Origin: Candidatus Cloacimonadota bacterium
GTDB lineage: Bacteria > Cloacimonadota > Cloacimonadia > Cloacimonadales > TCS61
Assembly (NCBI GenBank): GCA_030620155.1
Contig: JAUXFF010000003.1
Coordinates: 1 to 49,654 of the forward strand
Direction: 5' to 3'
Length of the DNA: 49,654 bases
A program made the position numbers and the translations under genes. The notes below the pieces were generated by a model. It was not told the DNA's origin. It saw nothing but the letters and a program-made list of their open reading frames with translations, and ran no database searches. Positions 41,701-47,110 of the stretch are shown piece by piece (the stretch's first letter is position 1; the number at the start of each line of letters is the position of its first letter).

Positions 41701-44700
41701 GAAAACTGGGATAAGATATATGCTGTTTCCAGAGACTGTCAGGATAGGCCTACAGAGGAAGTACACTTCCAGTTCTATGTTGGTGAAGAGTGGATAACAT
41801 TTGCTATTGCTCAGGCTCCAATGGGAGGCGAATCAGAAAATGGTATGGATCTGTGGATGGTTGAATTCAATGCTGATAATATGATCACAACAACACTTCG
41901 TGCAATTGCATATTATAATAACGCTTTGGATGAATTAACTGAATCCAGTATTAAACCTGAATTAGCAGTTCAATACTTATATACACCTGAACAAGGTGGT
42001 ATATTCGATCTTGCTGAAGGAACTACAAATGAAGATGTACATTTCTTCTACAGAGATTTAGTAAGAGCTACTATCCAGCAGGGTGAAAGAGTACCGTTCT
42101 TCTTTGGTATGAATGAAGTTAATGATAATAATGAACAATCTACAGAAGTAGAATTGTTTACTCCACATCAATTAGCTGATGATGAATTAACATTTGAAGC
42201 ATTAACTTGTGAAACTAACCTGTTGAATTTCATGGATGATGAATTCGGTAATGTATTAACATTGTGGTCTGCTTCAGTTGATCCTATGAATGGTTATAGT
42301 ATCAATCTGAACAGAGCTATAATTGATGTACATCCGATCACTGGACAGGGCAGTTTTGGTACTATGACTTCTGAAGACGGTGTAATGGATATAACTGTAC
42401 CCGCTAATGGCGGTGGCTCAGGTTGGATTTACTTCGAACCAGTGCTTGAAGAAGATGAAATCACCTATGATTGGGATATGATTCCAATCGCACGTCAGGA
42501 AGTTGTTCGTGGTGATATAGGACAAGCTCATGCAGAAAGTGACTTCAACATGTACTTCGTAGAGGGCTTCAGAGATATTGATCCTGATGCTCCGGTATAT
42601 ATGATCTGGTCACATGGACAAGGTGGCGGTGGTTATCGTGACACATGGGAATTCGAATGGGATGAAATACTCGAAGCTGAATTTATCTTTGAAGGTGAAA
42701 CTCCTATAGGTGCAAGTTGGTCATGGGATCTGGAAAAAGGATTTTATACCCTTATTCAACTGGTAGATCCTGGTTATGAAGTTGAATTTGTAGCAGTTGA
42801 TAATCAATATACTGATCCGATGGATCTTATGTGGTCATCATTTGCTCCAACAGGTTATGGACTTGCAGGATGGCTGCAAGAAATGATATTACCTGGTTGG
42901 GATGATCTTGATTTCTACTTCCGAACCTTTATGTTCTATAATTCTGAAACAGGTGAATATGAAGTTGATGATGATGTTGATATCGATGTTTACCTGGATG
43001 ACATTAGAATAGTTAATGATAATGAAGCTGATCCTACCTGGGTTGGTCATGATCTGGATGTTGACCCTGTATCAGGTATGTTTGAAATCGAACTGCTGGA
43101 TGATAATGAGGAATATTTCTTCGATGATCCCCCAGGAGAAGTTCATACAATAACAGTCTTTATATATCAGAACGGATTCGAAACAGCAACAGTAAGTCAG
43201 GAATTTGCTATTGATCATACTCCTCCTCATGTTGATAATCTGACAGGTGGTGGATATATCAGACATAATGTAACTCTGGCTGTTGATATTACTGATCCTG
43301 AAACACAAATCAACTCAGAATCTATCCAGGTAGCACTGATTAATCCTGAAGTTATTGAACTTGAACTGTTCATACCTATTATCATTGATGTTGGAAGTAT
43401 GGATATAACAGAAATTGAAAATGGTTATCATTGTGAATATACTATTACATTGGATGACCTTGGTATGATCATGAACCAAGGGTTCGAACCCTGGAATGAT
43501 GATGTGAATGAAGTTATGGTTGTCTGGTCGGCAATGGATAATGTCGAAATATATAACTGGATGGATCTTGGATTCAATCCCGCAATATATATTGTTGACG
43601 TTGCTCCTCCACAGGTATGGGCAATTTCACCTATCGGACCTCCAATCGATAATGATGGTGACGGTCTGTTTAATGAAGACCCGATCAACGGAATCAATGA
43701 AGACCAAGACTTCGATGATTGGAATAATAATGGTGTACAAGACGGTGAGTGGGTTATTGATGATACATTAGGTTGTTGGACTTGGGTAGGTGAACCACCA
43801 ATCGTTGATGAAGATCCATTCGATTATGGTCCAGACACCTTATTATACGGAACTGAGATAGTTGTAGCTATAGGTTATGAAGATATTCCTGGTGCTACCG
43901 TTGTAGATCCATGGTATACATGGTGGTCAGGTGCATGTGGTGTTGATACTGAAAACATACTTGTAACCCTGAACGGTGAAATTCTTCCGAATGAAGATGC
44001 TATCATCACCGAAGGTGTATGGCAATACGGATTCAATAGAGATCTCCTGACACCTGGACATTACGTAGTAATTGCAAGTGTACCTGATATGGTCGGTAAT
44101 GTCGGTAGTGTTAACTGGGAGTTCGAAGTACTTGGAGCAGCTCCGACAGTATCGTTTATTGAACCGGAAGCTGGCTGGTGGTTAACAACACATACAGATA
44201 ATACTCTCGAATTTACTGTAGAAACTCTGGAAGGATGCCCGGTTGCATTCGATGGTGTTGTAGCATATGTATGGCAAGAACCTAGCAATATAATCATTCA
44301 AGGACCTATGACAATCTCTCCGGATCCTTATGGTGTATACTCAGTGATAATAAATACTGGTATTGTGGGTGAAGATGAAACTGCAGTTGCATTACAAGTA
44401 TTCGCCGCTACAATTTGGGGTGATGAATCAGAAAGCTGGCAGTCCTACGGAATTGATAATACTGATCCTACTATCGAAATCGTTTCTCCGGAAGATGGTG
44501 AACACTTCGAATTGCATGAAGCTGTTCATATAATTGCTACTTATGATGATGTTCAATATGAACCGGAAAGAGATGGTAATTCTCCTGACGAGAATGCTCT
44601 TTCAATCAAAATAGGTGATATTTCTACCAGAGAAAATGGTTCGGGTATTGATTATGCTGAAGTTGTAATTACAGATCCTTTAGGTGGTATGGAAACCTAT

Positions 44701-47055
44701 ACCGGTGGTGATAACTATGTAGAACATGTGATCCTAGCAGGTGAATTGATCGCAGGTACTTATGTGGTTACAGTCAATGCTGAAGACATGGTGGGTAACG
44801 TGGGAGTTGAAACAATTGATTTCATAGTTGATTGTCCTGCACCTACTGTTCAATTCATTGAACCGGAAGCTGGTTGGTGGTTAACAACATACATAGATAA
44901 TACTCTTGAATTTACTGTAGAGACCCATGAACAGGGTCCGCTTGCATTCGATGGTGTTGTTGCTTATGTATGGCAAGAACCTATCCATGTTGTGGTTCAA
45001 GGACCTATGACACTTTCTCCGGATGAATATGGTGTATATTCTGTACACATAAATGCCGGTGTTATAGGAGCAGATGAGACTTTTGCAGTACTGCAAGTAT
45101 TTGCAACCACAATCTGGGATGATACTTCAGAATCTAATCAGGCTTATGCTATAGATAATGCAGATCCTACAATTGAATTCCTATCACCTGATGATGAAGA
45201 GATCTTCGGTTTGAATGAAGCTGTACATATCCTTGCAACTTATGAAGATGTTCAATCTGAACCTCAAAGAGATGACGCTACAATTAATATAGGAGATAGT
45301 TCTACCAGAGATAATGGTAGTGGTATTGATCATGCTGAACTTATAATTATAGATCCTACAGGAGCTTCGGAAACCTATGCGGGTGGTGATGGCTTTGTAG
45401 AACATGATATTCTAGCCGGTGAATTGATCGCAGGTACTTATGTACTTACAGTCAATGCTACAGATATGGTAGGTAACATAGGAGTTGCATCAATTGAATT
45501 CTATGTTGATGCTCCGTCACCTACAGTAACCTTCCATCCATTCAATGGTAGCTGGTGGTTCAATCCTGCATATAACACAGTACCATTTACCTTTGAAGTT
45601 CATTCTACCGGTGAAGTTCCAATTGCTGAAGACGGAGTTGTAGTTACATTCTATGGTGTTGTACCTGGTGAAGATATTATCTTACAAGGTCCACAAACAT
45701 TAGTATATTCAGAAAGTGGATTATATGAAATATGCCTGGGTGCAAATGTACCATCAAGTTGTACGGGTATAATCCTTGGAGTTGAAGTAACTAATGTTTA
45801 CGGCGTGTCTGTAGAATGCTTCCAGACTTATGGAATTGATGATGAAGCTCCGATTATTACCTTCGTTAGCCCGGAATACGGTGAATACTTCAGCTTAGAA
45901 GCTATTGTCAATGTTCTGGCAACCTTCACTGATACACAGGAAGGTGGTAGAGCTTCAGTTAGAACCTATGGTTCAGGAATACTTTCAGCCAACTTGAAGG
46001 TTGAAGATCCTCTGGGCAATATCGTTGTTGAAGTAGATGAAGGTGAAGATGTACAGCAAATTGGAGCTGCGGTTGCAGATCTGGTTATTGGAACATATAC
46101 AGTTACTGTAACTGTTACGGATAAGGCTTATAATACAGCTATTGCAACACTTCCATTCTACGTTAATGCTGATGCTGTAGGAATTACATTCAATGAACTC
46201 GGACCTGCAGGATGGTGGTATGGACCTCAAATGAATGTTCCATTTACATTCAACATTGTGGGAGATATTGCACAAAACGGTGTAATTGTGAACTTCTACG
46301 GAGCTCCGGATGCAGTCCTGATACAAGGTCCTCAGAGTGTATATGGTTCCCAAGGGTATTATTCTGTCTGGTTAGCTGCTGATGTTGGAGATTATACTGC
46401 TGTAATCCTGGAAGTTGAAGCTACAAATATTTCTGGTCAGGTGACCTATGGTAGCCAGACTTATGGAGTAGATTTGCTAGCTCCTGCTATTACAATCGAA
46501 TCTCCATCTGACGGTGATAAATTCACTGCTGCTGATCTGGTTGATATCCGGGCTTACTATACAGATGGCCAATCCGGAGTGAACACTTATTTACTTAAAG
46601 TAGATGGTGTGATAATTCCCGATTCCATTATGACATCCGTAAGCGAAAGCGGTCTGTTGTACTCAAGCACATATGCATTAGGTGAACATACTATCCAATT
46701 GATTGTAACAGACTTTGTTATGAATATCAATTCGGTAACCTGGTGCTTCTTTGTTTTGGATAAAGACCTTGAACTTACTTTTGAAGATGTTCATGTTTAT
46801 CCTAACCCAATGGATACTGAAGCTGGAGCAACATTCGTAATAGATGTTTCCAAGACAGCAGATATCGAGATTAAGATTTATGACTTTGCAGGAAAAGAAG
46901 TATGTACTCTCACGGGAAGTGACAGAAGTGTAATTACCTGGGATGGGTGTACAAACAAGGGAACTAAACTTGGTCGTGGTGCATACTTTGCTAGAGTTTC
47001 TGCAAATGACGGTAAATCGATCGTTGAAAAGATAATCAAGATAGCGATAAAATAA
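23797..47055 (+). CDS. Giant (7752 aa) secreted multidomain Ig-like surface protein with T9SS type A sorting domain
   Basis: RBS AAGGAG, signal peptide MKNRMLFLVTFLMVLFSVNLLFA, many 'D(N)xxxP' Ig/cadherin-like module starts and 'D.AGN' strand motifs, acidic and aromatic-rich, C-terminal VYPNPMDTEAGATFVIDVSKTADIEIKIYDFAGKEVCTLTG...GRGAYFARVSANDGKSIVEKIIKIAIK. Confidence 0.95.
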   Translation: MKNRMLFLVTFLMVLFSVNLLFAERDITGSTITSSITTYTPGASPTFDFYLDVVDPMFTDAVTDVSVNFPPGVQVLPTGEVPLVLDPWDFIGAYGPPFALDFTGQFGWGVNLTWSSSVAGFFPIPEYGIPVPPGDASCLPGIPVFISPTFTGALVIDWTITSIGTGGGSNYETGQIVIGPPYGLDEINIIGTGGAPTGNDNGFGPTYIIDDCFDIEVITIGEADSMFIDISEFGGPAALQLVKDPSDSLRWTGSYCIEDCTLPAVPCVDDNSATAYATGWWPGPISANQADDNSYPVDNQPPSVSDWGSFTVTDRQTPPDSNGIADFNFGDGIGPDNDEVTYNPGAEGTGDGIVWFVEVGTEFAGDFDSSVLLTQPTLEGTLNWLYWDPTIEVSDNAGNTVYGNAVNPDSLAYLDNDPPNDPDTTYFEVNPTRAIQYAGIGDVIRAVVDMTSLQPIASGMFDFSALDPGPPPDANYQIPGIIDGNLIYADYEVQSGDNEILTPPGLIVYATLIDSASNFSDPPIEIGGTTGDSLFVDGTAPIVIFDIENTGYLRFSPDTDTTLADYTDLTNIPDTLLMSIMLEDWGEIGGPDEFVIRIEQEYLTRDEPNPHAYKTYHIGDEDVWYEETEGPRGWYMVYFWWDGVIPVGSTFGTPGELAPEGIYGFTLWSVTDGAGNEGVLEHVVEHDPWPWTPGETQLNRIHGVIDNTPPEYLQELDVYGVATDAHVDTIYRYINDVDYSGTVNAGDILMGVDQVYFQFGVTRDFTENTEALRRENVTYWIEVAGPDTMRIFWGDEDGNAYPPDPSTQGVDPGTFVEYDTEDAVLFGTILDVNAMVGLGKDIKWIADDTGGMDDLLFKAGTYNVTSMIRDNAGNIRDGLPTRATVELVDILYTAPTLNRLEIVSFHDDGLPPYDANGHHNFYLDSSYDTLRVDYYYDTDDLITVELELADITYLDSVVVENFWPYWNKYFNQVELPTYFPGDFVGNVLTFSYDASEIDETFAWDSLYIVGDVPPTTPGLALNVEIYDTIFGLMPGTALADSFNLIRPEQPVWPDSSSVTLTLSDDRISPGWWSHSYDAEDNPARDLEQDDVDIDIVFDFNGEALTVDFDWFLAIDTEPIDDPMRMAFSAARFSRTDSLAAGDSLYTIPTITFYGLQNNITLPPLVDEHSTEELFVSAYAIAQGYTDGGYVDPPGMGETIVVEPLWIDNTNPGLLQRNGDPLVSWEGDDNYWGHLYPTDEDMAVSWQTTSLTIEFESDEPLPDSLWRLAVVDLDGDPIDLGSGNLTATIDNVAGSEEDTIDGITGYTHFVIDCTINNVPQYSQFLDAVLVVVAPDDEAGNPEHENDPPYPYSLDPFAAGDAYRWDSSEAYVRFMVLEEEPYIQRMEYWHENTYGKIELNGIVTDWGYISEDGTFDLTIQLRDVAYLPIEIIRDISSVIDVDFSQLGTTAVAHENDAIIDTTGTPYEYNIIWDDIPFDGIDLMTRYAEGDTIYIPALLSLDFTTPDEGHVYEDYLELPIIVDIVNPAVTILDPTYIGPYTSRNDLLEGSEYLVQVEVIDDGSGIWEPRDTLYVINDEGAGIIVQRAGAPPPSDLPYLEDFESARGWSDWTVAETPPNGDTWTHTTSLPSACDYGSATGWFAAFDDDGYGSSSDNPLEELISPVINCTGETGVTLDFDGDFEDMAGYGQFWVHVTTNGSTWYQVFYETGDVDPGGFDNHPGLPIDISAYADNEAAVQIKFTYSDEDPGYGSGWAWGCLVDNVSLTATARETAIYDWSVFVPENYTDRMVDFVAEAYDNVNHLGTDIKNWDIGFVPQLAILDLFNADYPYGDVPIPAPWRLKDGDAAALIIGVVDLERIDTVRVKLNTNFEYGARYTYAADEWLILDHDAFASLPDWEGGGRGRVDQTPVFKYLELGNVNNNPHVLNDGEGIVATVGIHHQYYEELDYQEVSTPVDCNAWLVIDNLAPTITDITYTIEDARHEADVTITAIVLDPILGSCPYDGAGVDIGSLNLDLTGLNGDPDVGCSTYNPGTGLAEWNLWWDEDFDSNPLDIDGLLMGDPIDGWITIHAEDYIDNASSADAQIDTQPVVEDVRFYVNDIESDVMFPDDMGIVRVEVDVTAEEFHMAYQLQDRVHLVYTDNIGGTFDSGPPFDFTVYRDRATMLYTYVFYPVFEDLNDLEIGFSVADFDVFAISIYNYRSETYDKDMIIIDYPREDLHGIVESTREQGVYDGNDPTGWFAPEHNIHGELTFFTPTELNTDIVIANFDYVGDFVDPWLNPDEVITDLITPVVLNGGTPHEITINMYTQRAIWEEVITDAQSIWSLYIPPSLQYPGETAMQVIDGYHIPIEIIAYMFGYEMLLPTKYIQVDMNDPAYSMADGWGFYTEEMPRRVDPETDVFDLTLSWFPDTILEPFDWGDTDWDAATMTYTIEIPYEYLPFSDPLVLTTYATDWTPTDEYPSIGGVDPLRIDEPTSAAFVIIPYADDEFGYYDNGASPLPDDSLYYANWLLTPLVRQGFEHGDSVTIQLGQVWDQVAHNEGAAPEITFRFVADYDGVDTDELLIYRYVETEPKNATVAPYVMAGGKFGLQIPVDPYMRDTSILTVEAFTAMLENFVTSTEEADAVLGYWWVGLSTDTLDVGLWWLDQQFSNKVVHPDYTDGTELYTKIRITYNNGSVQETGWITARTENYAIVDGVDPVIHEYGIEVWSETLGYDGEEGYVVPEDIDGRLRITFDDNIMYYEEAPEGYPEVPSILVTGLEDIFFYRIEDGVITPVNDYLIPAQYFDAQRGVWVAEIDSMVVRTDLPEDEETQETIWVSLWDPAGNAYYGNPASKFVEITEDGPIVPVIYGMEVIAGDGLVPWQAFDNINNISGTYFSIAEGENTEITINVYVRAKYKAYIEEMWLDLSTLSGDVHTTIPPFDIVSVSDPDSNLWRGTYVMESPLLTRSEEVIISANTLRWPFGAHDVFTDIFEVTLFVDTNDIEIIDTMVSTMGVDWTINPDGTVEIWATFTDLLGDYPDSLHWLPGDLYPWFSVENGADNFFTPVDIVIPPTNITLVGDNAECYWNIPPAMLHEDLQTDAENTWVSINFNARNIYNETYTWGSDPILVDDQAPGFNEAGSYTYGEYHLDNRTIVPFYTDGLRLGPVWDEYAYLHLVYTDVSGVLEIITDWSHFGGSSSYPVYPMRAQEEFEFLYDAQIYWQWPPVSMNGNVVISITDNVGNVNDDNNNVNTTFVFEENVTFGTYIYPNDDFMQVGPWWYTDQEPTIEMYMEHIVMGFDLIDNNADVWVDEVGEGLLFDPLTLHVNNHVDDEWYPFPHDLTVVNDTTVITLEGAFGFFSEGNYRIQLNTDNIFGHHLTNYVNFNVDLTAPMVTGIQFGSSGSGWTPPVFDMNDVIISYSDWDQIRIRFEDPAIIGTMMPPPPMPGVGVLKDTLFAETTAALYREGVLITEIVPLQWNVNWLTIGIEDLRWAGDNLLPGYYELEMTATDLLGNTANYTKSFFYNHQAAEITLHVFDNNYVELTGGEILHLSDEIAYLGATVDDEFGMVIRVDFELWFDENNNNILDPDDVQYSDIEGDVPVDNHLTSTPDFDVPFECTWHQLDLEWLYVNGGEDAVNDHMDAYNYRHDEGDFNTAIRDWFVVTTATSNSGQTARDTTAVPIIDDVGPAPTIDHLTLDHHTGQDSYIDTEGVHHFFYNYDYDNYIENTSMIYSVCQYDSDGDEEVDHNWPDAWYINYEIYGPDGSLKYTIYDSYMQIPTDYYIGYWDWGYDALTDPGRYDIYAWGYDRIGNQAYSLNHMEVDVFTVGNAWAYLDMWNFDVPGWDLINPIADGSEFGPINPIENILNLRLDATIYHMHEVQYVGFFYNVYDNSDGVPVMIESGLPLPNDSAINPDFGEWADLIYPQEMELWTIAEGDSGRVRIVIPEDLYRGPGFDENDYTYEFYMMITDYTGVPFMHTGHVDDMTEGFRVDYVAPESFMADVADVLSGDLIDDITVVVPEEGNAADEWAEGYDLAGFDHVPTFKWSYDGMRTWNYFETNYPNVWPYDPAEQVFEDGNTRQYWYDDWNSYILDQLAVYNYEGWVYVTAEVQDRRGNWTDATPTQVYVDNQSPDVPITQVAYRLPLDVEVPDPLAYAQWHTLGTFMYEEDNTITAAYNVVNGVGQTEDAFLRMRVHQSEILDLSYYDIPPGESSDLQMPITVYHATGEQLSSWHLYDHEPDPQGYYSFDILLAEENDFWPGTHYFAFVAWDTRNNLEGDEDHSYDIDYDEFMDMWDLQVILVHGQPVETAIIFPDSSFIIGEWVNFGAEYYLRSEVNEMTFQYSETGHSDEWTDIETVEFSEEEAPYFFHIFRHELWQYDGLPFVPGVHVFYEEVGERCEGLLYEYNQFEDDYIGELTWNGADAWTGTFDFPLWDRDYTEYDVVFVADLNDDGVITELDYDVPFIGDNVWPNFWHPNDKLNGTTVEIAPWMLAFNTMDDRLATGLYYFRAVPDGDPRAAMSTSFFIDNDAPIAVIDIEGNDEEVPVFDVWDGNELSLVPLVTDIDGLLVADDDLVIVFYMYSSEAPGTEFRHWYDFDWSMEMAGDYFVEFNVPDPMTDNLDNDGDGFVDEADEANAIMYLRSFGMDVAGNYGFSQEVMIEADNSCAYMHITTINGQVPVGPSWIVDIPEDGIMELEANDITPEIYDGAVFADFYIVEEVDEVDVLHEIELGVPVDEFGYAYATLDMNNFGFDEGYYLLYVVGVDRVDHACEPNVITPVIFNDVTGPSAIITSVGAYDPADLLGVVFTNYAETYVIEVTVADTNDVGTVTLEYSTDDTIWHNVDTQVYDDSDPVVTFNWSPPVEGDATYYLRALPEDWQANDSYIPVTVHIDDTVPVLAADPIITTIVDITIWDDTIVPVLDYRADSVRTMLEYAVDEYHGLFDIASVDVDLVPIVFTRTSHYDLGDNSYVVTGVTGDNFEYDMNDDDAISDEYELVITLTDFAGNTDTLSYYYIVIDNDAPGFIPGSLEHITEMYQTEWYDVSDGEVVQFVLPMGEEGGTRALNWWDDGVQDDNSYFLGIETVEMRLYADDMEDFVEGVIDENYDIWFDWIPDALAEYLYHDIDIDITMTDYYNNSTTQTCNSIQLYDTEVSKARILEVDDNMVDWQAEEYPDVWVTGHDALIETYVPASVDYADNVIFEWFDPELEDWVELDVDGSGVLVPQPPYEYPTSYLYECNWDISELDNGDYLIRAIAIDMAGLWDDDPWVVLVHKDDNQDYPEVYVWDGDVAATELVRGSYYNLTATSEYPEVIDGLSFLYRYVDEEGEVVGDTWFDIGFDADSEVPYYLNDWLIHNTMVPGLEVQIIALADYLGNRYYQPTEQDIFDMGLFVQLPLVDITPPDILDVTFYEFIRDYEEEAIPMWINNSITEMVDLVRSNIAAEYYELGDRDYIEDMSDLHRIILSYTDLELEEHVLEVVWFDDEAEANPYEYNYTNYENGWDISEFENGEYGITLEAWDTADNTSQLSIPFYIDTMAPTSALEITDLGGAPVDYLERGETYLLTANAEDNMMIASYAYVYTVDGGAAIAIDGDAEQVEFTVPEGINYGAELEFTVTVTDMVNLTHESSVTKLVFDSDITEIIITTVGGVPYVPGLHINGEAVGFDILLLGNEEPDLITDVALKYRYVGDVEWELCDEDNPVLIVTGGNNDEAYGTWDVSELDEGDVEVGAVPVSDPENIWEEPLYWATMYIDHTPPELGIPDYVIPSCISDGFMIRVEFAELPADLDHTLVRFEYVIADQADIPEAWTTWTIPPFFGYDSGFWFFEFNPGEEDCPFINSEVYDFRLHIADVAVPDPNTTKVDEIEEVDGGTLFDDEAPIVFVSQIDEYVAPFAEPVEVVLSTSPTFTALAFEHPEQYPFVCGVESVEFYIDGELIDVVFEEPYMTNAWNTTGLMVGPYTLSVTACDFAGNCAEDEVELMLVPYMEPYAVIVGFDFDFEVENWDKIYAVSRDCQDRPTEEVHFQFYVGEEWITFAIAQAPMGGESENGMDLWMVEFNADNMITTTLRAIAYYNNALDELTESSIKPELAVQYLYTPEQGGIFDLAEGTTNEDVHFFYRDLVRATIQQGERVPFFFGMNEVNDNNEQSTEVELFTPHQLADDELTFEALTCETNLLNFMDDEFGNVLTLWSASVDPMNGYSINLNRAIIDVHPITGQGSFGTMTSEDGVMDITVPANGGGSGWIYFEPVLEEDEITYDWDMIPIARQEVVRGDIGQAHAESDFNMYFVEGFRDIDPDAPVYMIWSHGQGGGGYRDTWEFEWDEILEAEFIFEGETPIGASWSWDLEKGFYTLIQLVDPGYEVEFVAVDNQYTDPMDLMWSSFAPTGYGLAGWLQEMILPGWDDLDFYFRTFMFYNSETGEYEVDDDVDIDVYLDDIRIVNDNEADPTWVGHDLDVDPVSGMFEIELLDDNEEYFFDDPPGEVHTITVFIYQNGFETATVSQEFAIDHTPPHVDNLTGGGYIRHNVTLAVDITDPETQINSESIQVALINPEVIELELFIPIIIDVGSMDITEIENGYHCEYTITLDDLGMIMNQGFEPWNDDVNEVMVVWSAMDNVEIYNWMDLGFNPAIYIVDVAPPQVWAISPIGPPIDNDGDGLFNEDPINGINEDQDFDDWNNNGVQDGEWVIDDTLGCWTWVGEPPIVDEDPFDYGPDTLLYGTEIVVAIGYEDIPGATVVDPWYTWWSGACGVDTENILVTLNGEILPNEDAIITEGVWQYGFNRDLLTPGHYVVIASVPDMVGNVGSVNWEFEVLGAAPTVSFIEPEAGWWLTTHTDNTLEFTVETLEGCPVAFDGVVAYVWQEPSNIIIQGPMTISPDPYGVYSVIINTGIVGEDETAVALQVFAATIWGDESESWQSYGIDNTDPTIEIVSPEDGEHFELHEAVHIIATYDDVQYEPERDGNSPDENALSIKIGDISTRENGSGIDYAEVVITDPLGGMETYTGGDNYVEHVILAGELIAGTYVVTVNAEDMVGNVGVETIDFIVDCPAPTVQFIEPEAGWWLTTYIDNTLEFTVETHEQGPLAFDGVVAYVWQEPIHVVVQGPMTLSPDEYGVYSVHINAGVIGADETFAVLQVFATTIWDDTSESNQAYAIDNADPTIEFLSPDDEEIFGLNEAVHILATYEDVQSEPQRDDATINIGDSSTRDNGSGIDHAELIIIDPTGASETYAGGDGFVEHDILAGELIAGTYVLTVNATDMVGNIGVASIEFYVDAPSPTVTFHPFNGSWWFNPAYNTVPFTFEVHSTGEVPIAEDGVVVTFYGVVPGEDIILQGPQTLVYSESGLYEICLGANVPSSCTGIILGVEVTNVYGVSVECFQTYGIDDEAPIITFVSPEYGEYFSLEAIVNVLATFTDTQEGGRASVRTYGSGILSANLKVEDPLGNIVVEVDEGEDVQQIGAAVADLVIGTYTVTVTVTDKAYNTAIATLPFYVNADAVGITFNELGPAGWWYGPQMNVPFTFNIVGDIAQNGVIVNFYGAPDAVLIQGPQSVYGSQGYYSVWLAADVGDYTAVILEVEATNISGQVTYGSQTYGVDLLAPAITIESPSDGDKFTAADLVDIRAYYTDGQSGVNTYLLKVDGVIIPDSIMTSVSESGLLYSSTYALGEHTIQLIVTDFVMNINSVTWCFFVLDKDLELTFEDVHVYPNPMDTEAGATFVIDVSKTADIEIKIYDFAGKEVCTLTGSDRSVITWDGCTNKGTKLGRGAYFARVSANDGKSIVEKIIKIAIK
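28573..29085 (+). other. Jelly-roll (MAM/cleaved-adhesin-like) domain within the giant protein
   Basis: PYLEDFESARGWSDWTVAETPPNGDTWTHTT...GWFAAFDDDGYGSSSDNPLEELISPVINCTGETGVTLDFDGDFEDMAG...AWGCLVDNVSLTA. Confidence 0.75.
44128..46770 (+). repeat. Four ~200-230-aa in-frame tandem repeats near the C-terminus of the giant protein
   Basis: Copies begin PTVSFIEPEAGWWLTTHTDNT, PTVQFIEPEAGWWLTTYIDNT, PTVTFHPFNGSWWFNPAYNT, VGITFNELGPAGWWYGPQMN; first two near-identical. Confidence 0.9.
46780..47055 (+). other. T9SS type A C-terminal sorting domain of the giant protein
   Basis: DVHVYPNPMDTEAGATFVIDVSKTADIEIKIYDFAGKEVCTL...LGRGAYFARVSANDGKSIVEKIIKIAIK. Confidence 0.85.
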
Positions 47056-47064
47056 ATTAATTCT

Positions 47065-47088
47065 GGGAAGGGGTTAATCCCCCTTCCC
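47065..47088 (+). promoter_or_regulatory. Intercistronic GC-rich stem-loop without T-run between giant gene and porV-like gene
   Basis: GGGAAGGGG-TTAAT-CCCCCTTCCC. Confidence 0.65.
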
Positions 47089-47110
47089 GGATCAAATTAT
47101 GGAGGAAAAA

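Noticed and set aside
24075-46353. About 40 short ORFs antisense to or out of frame with the giant gene
   Set aside because: Shadow ORFs caused by absence of stops in a coding sequence with biased codons; no RBS or recognisable domains.
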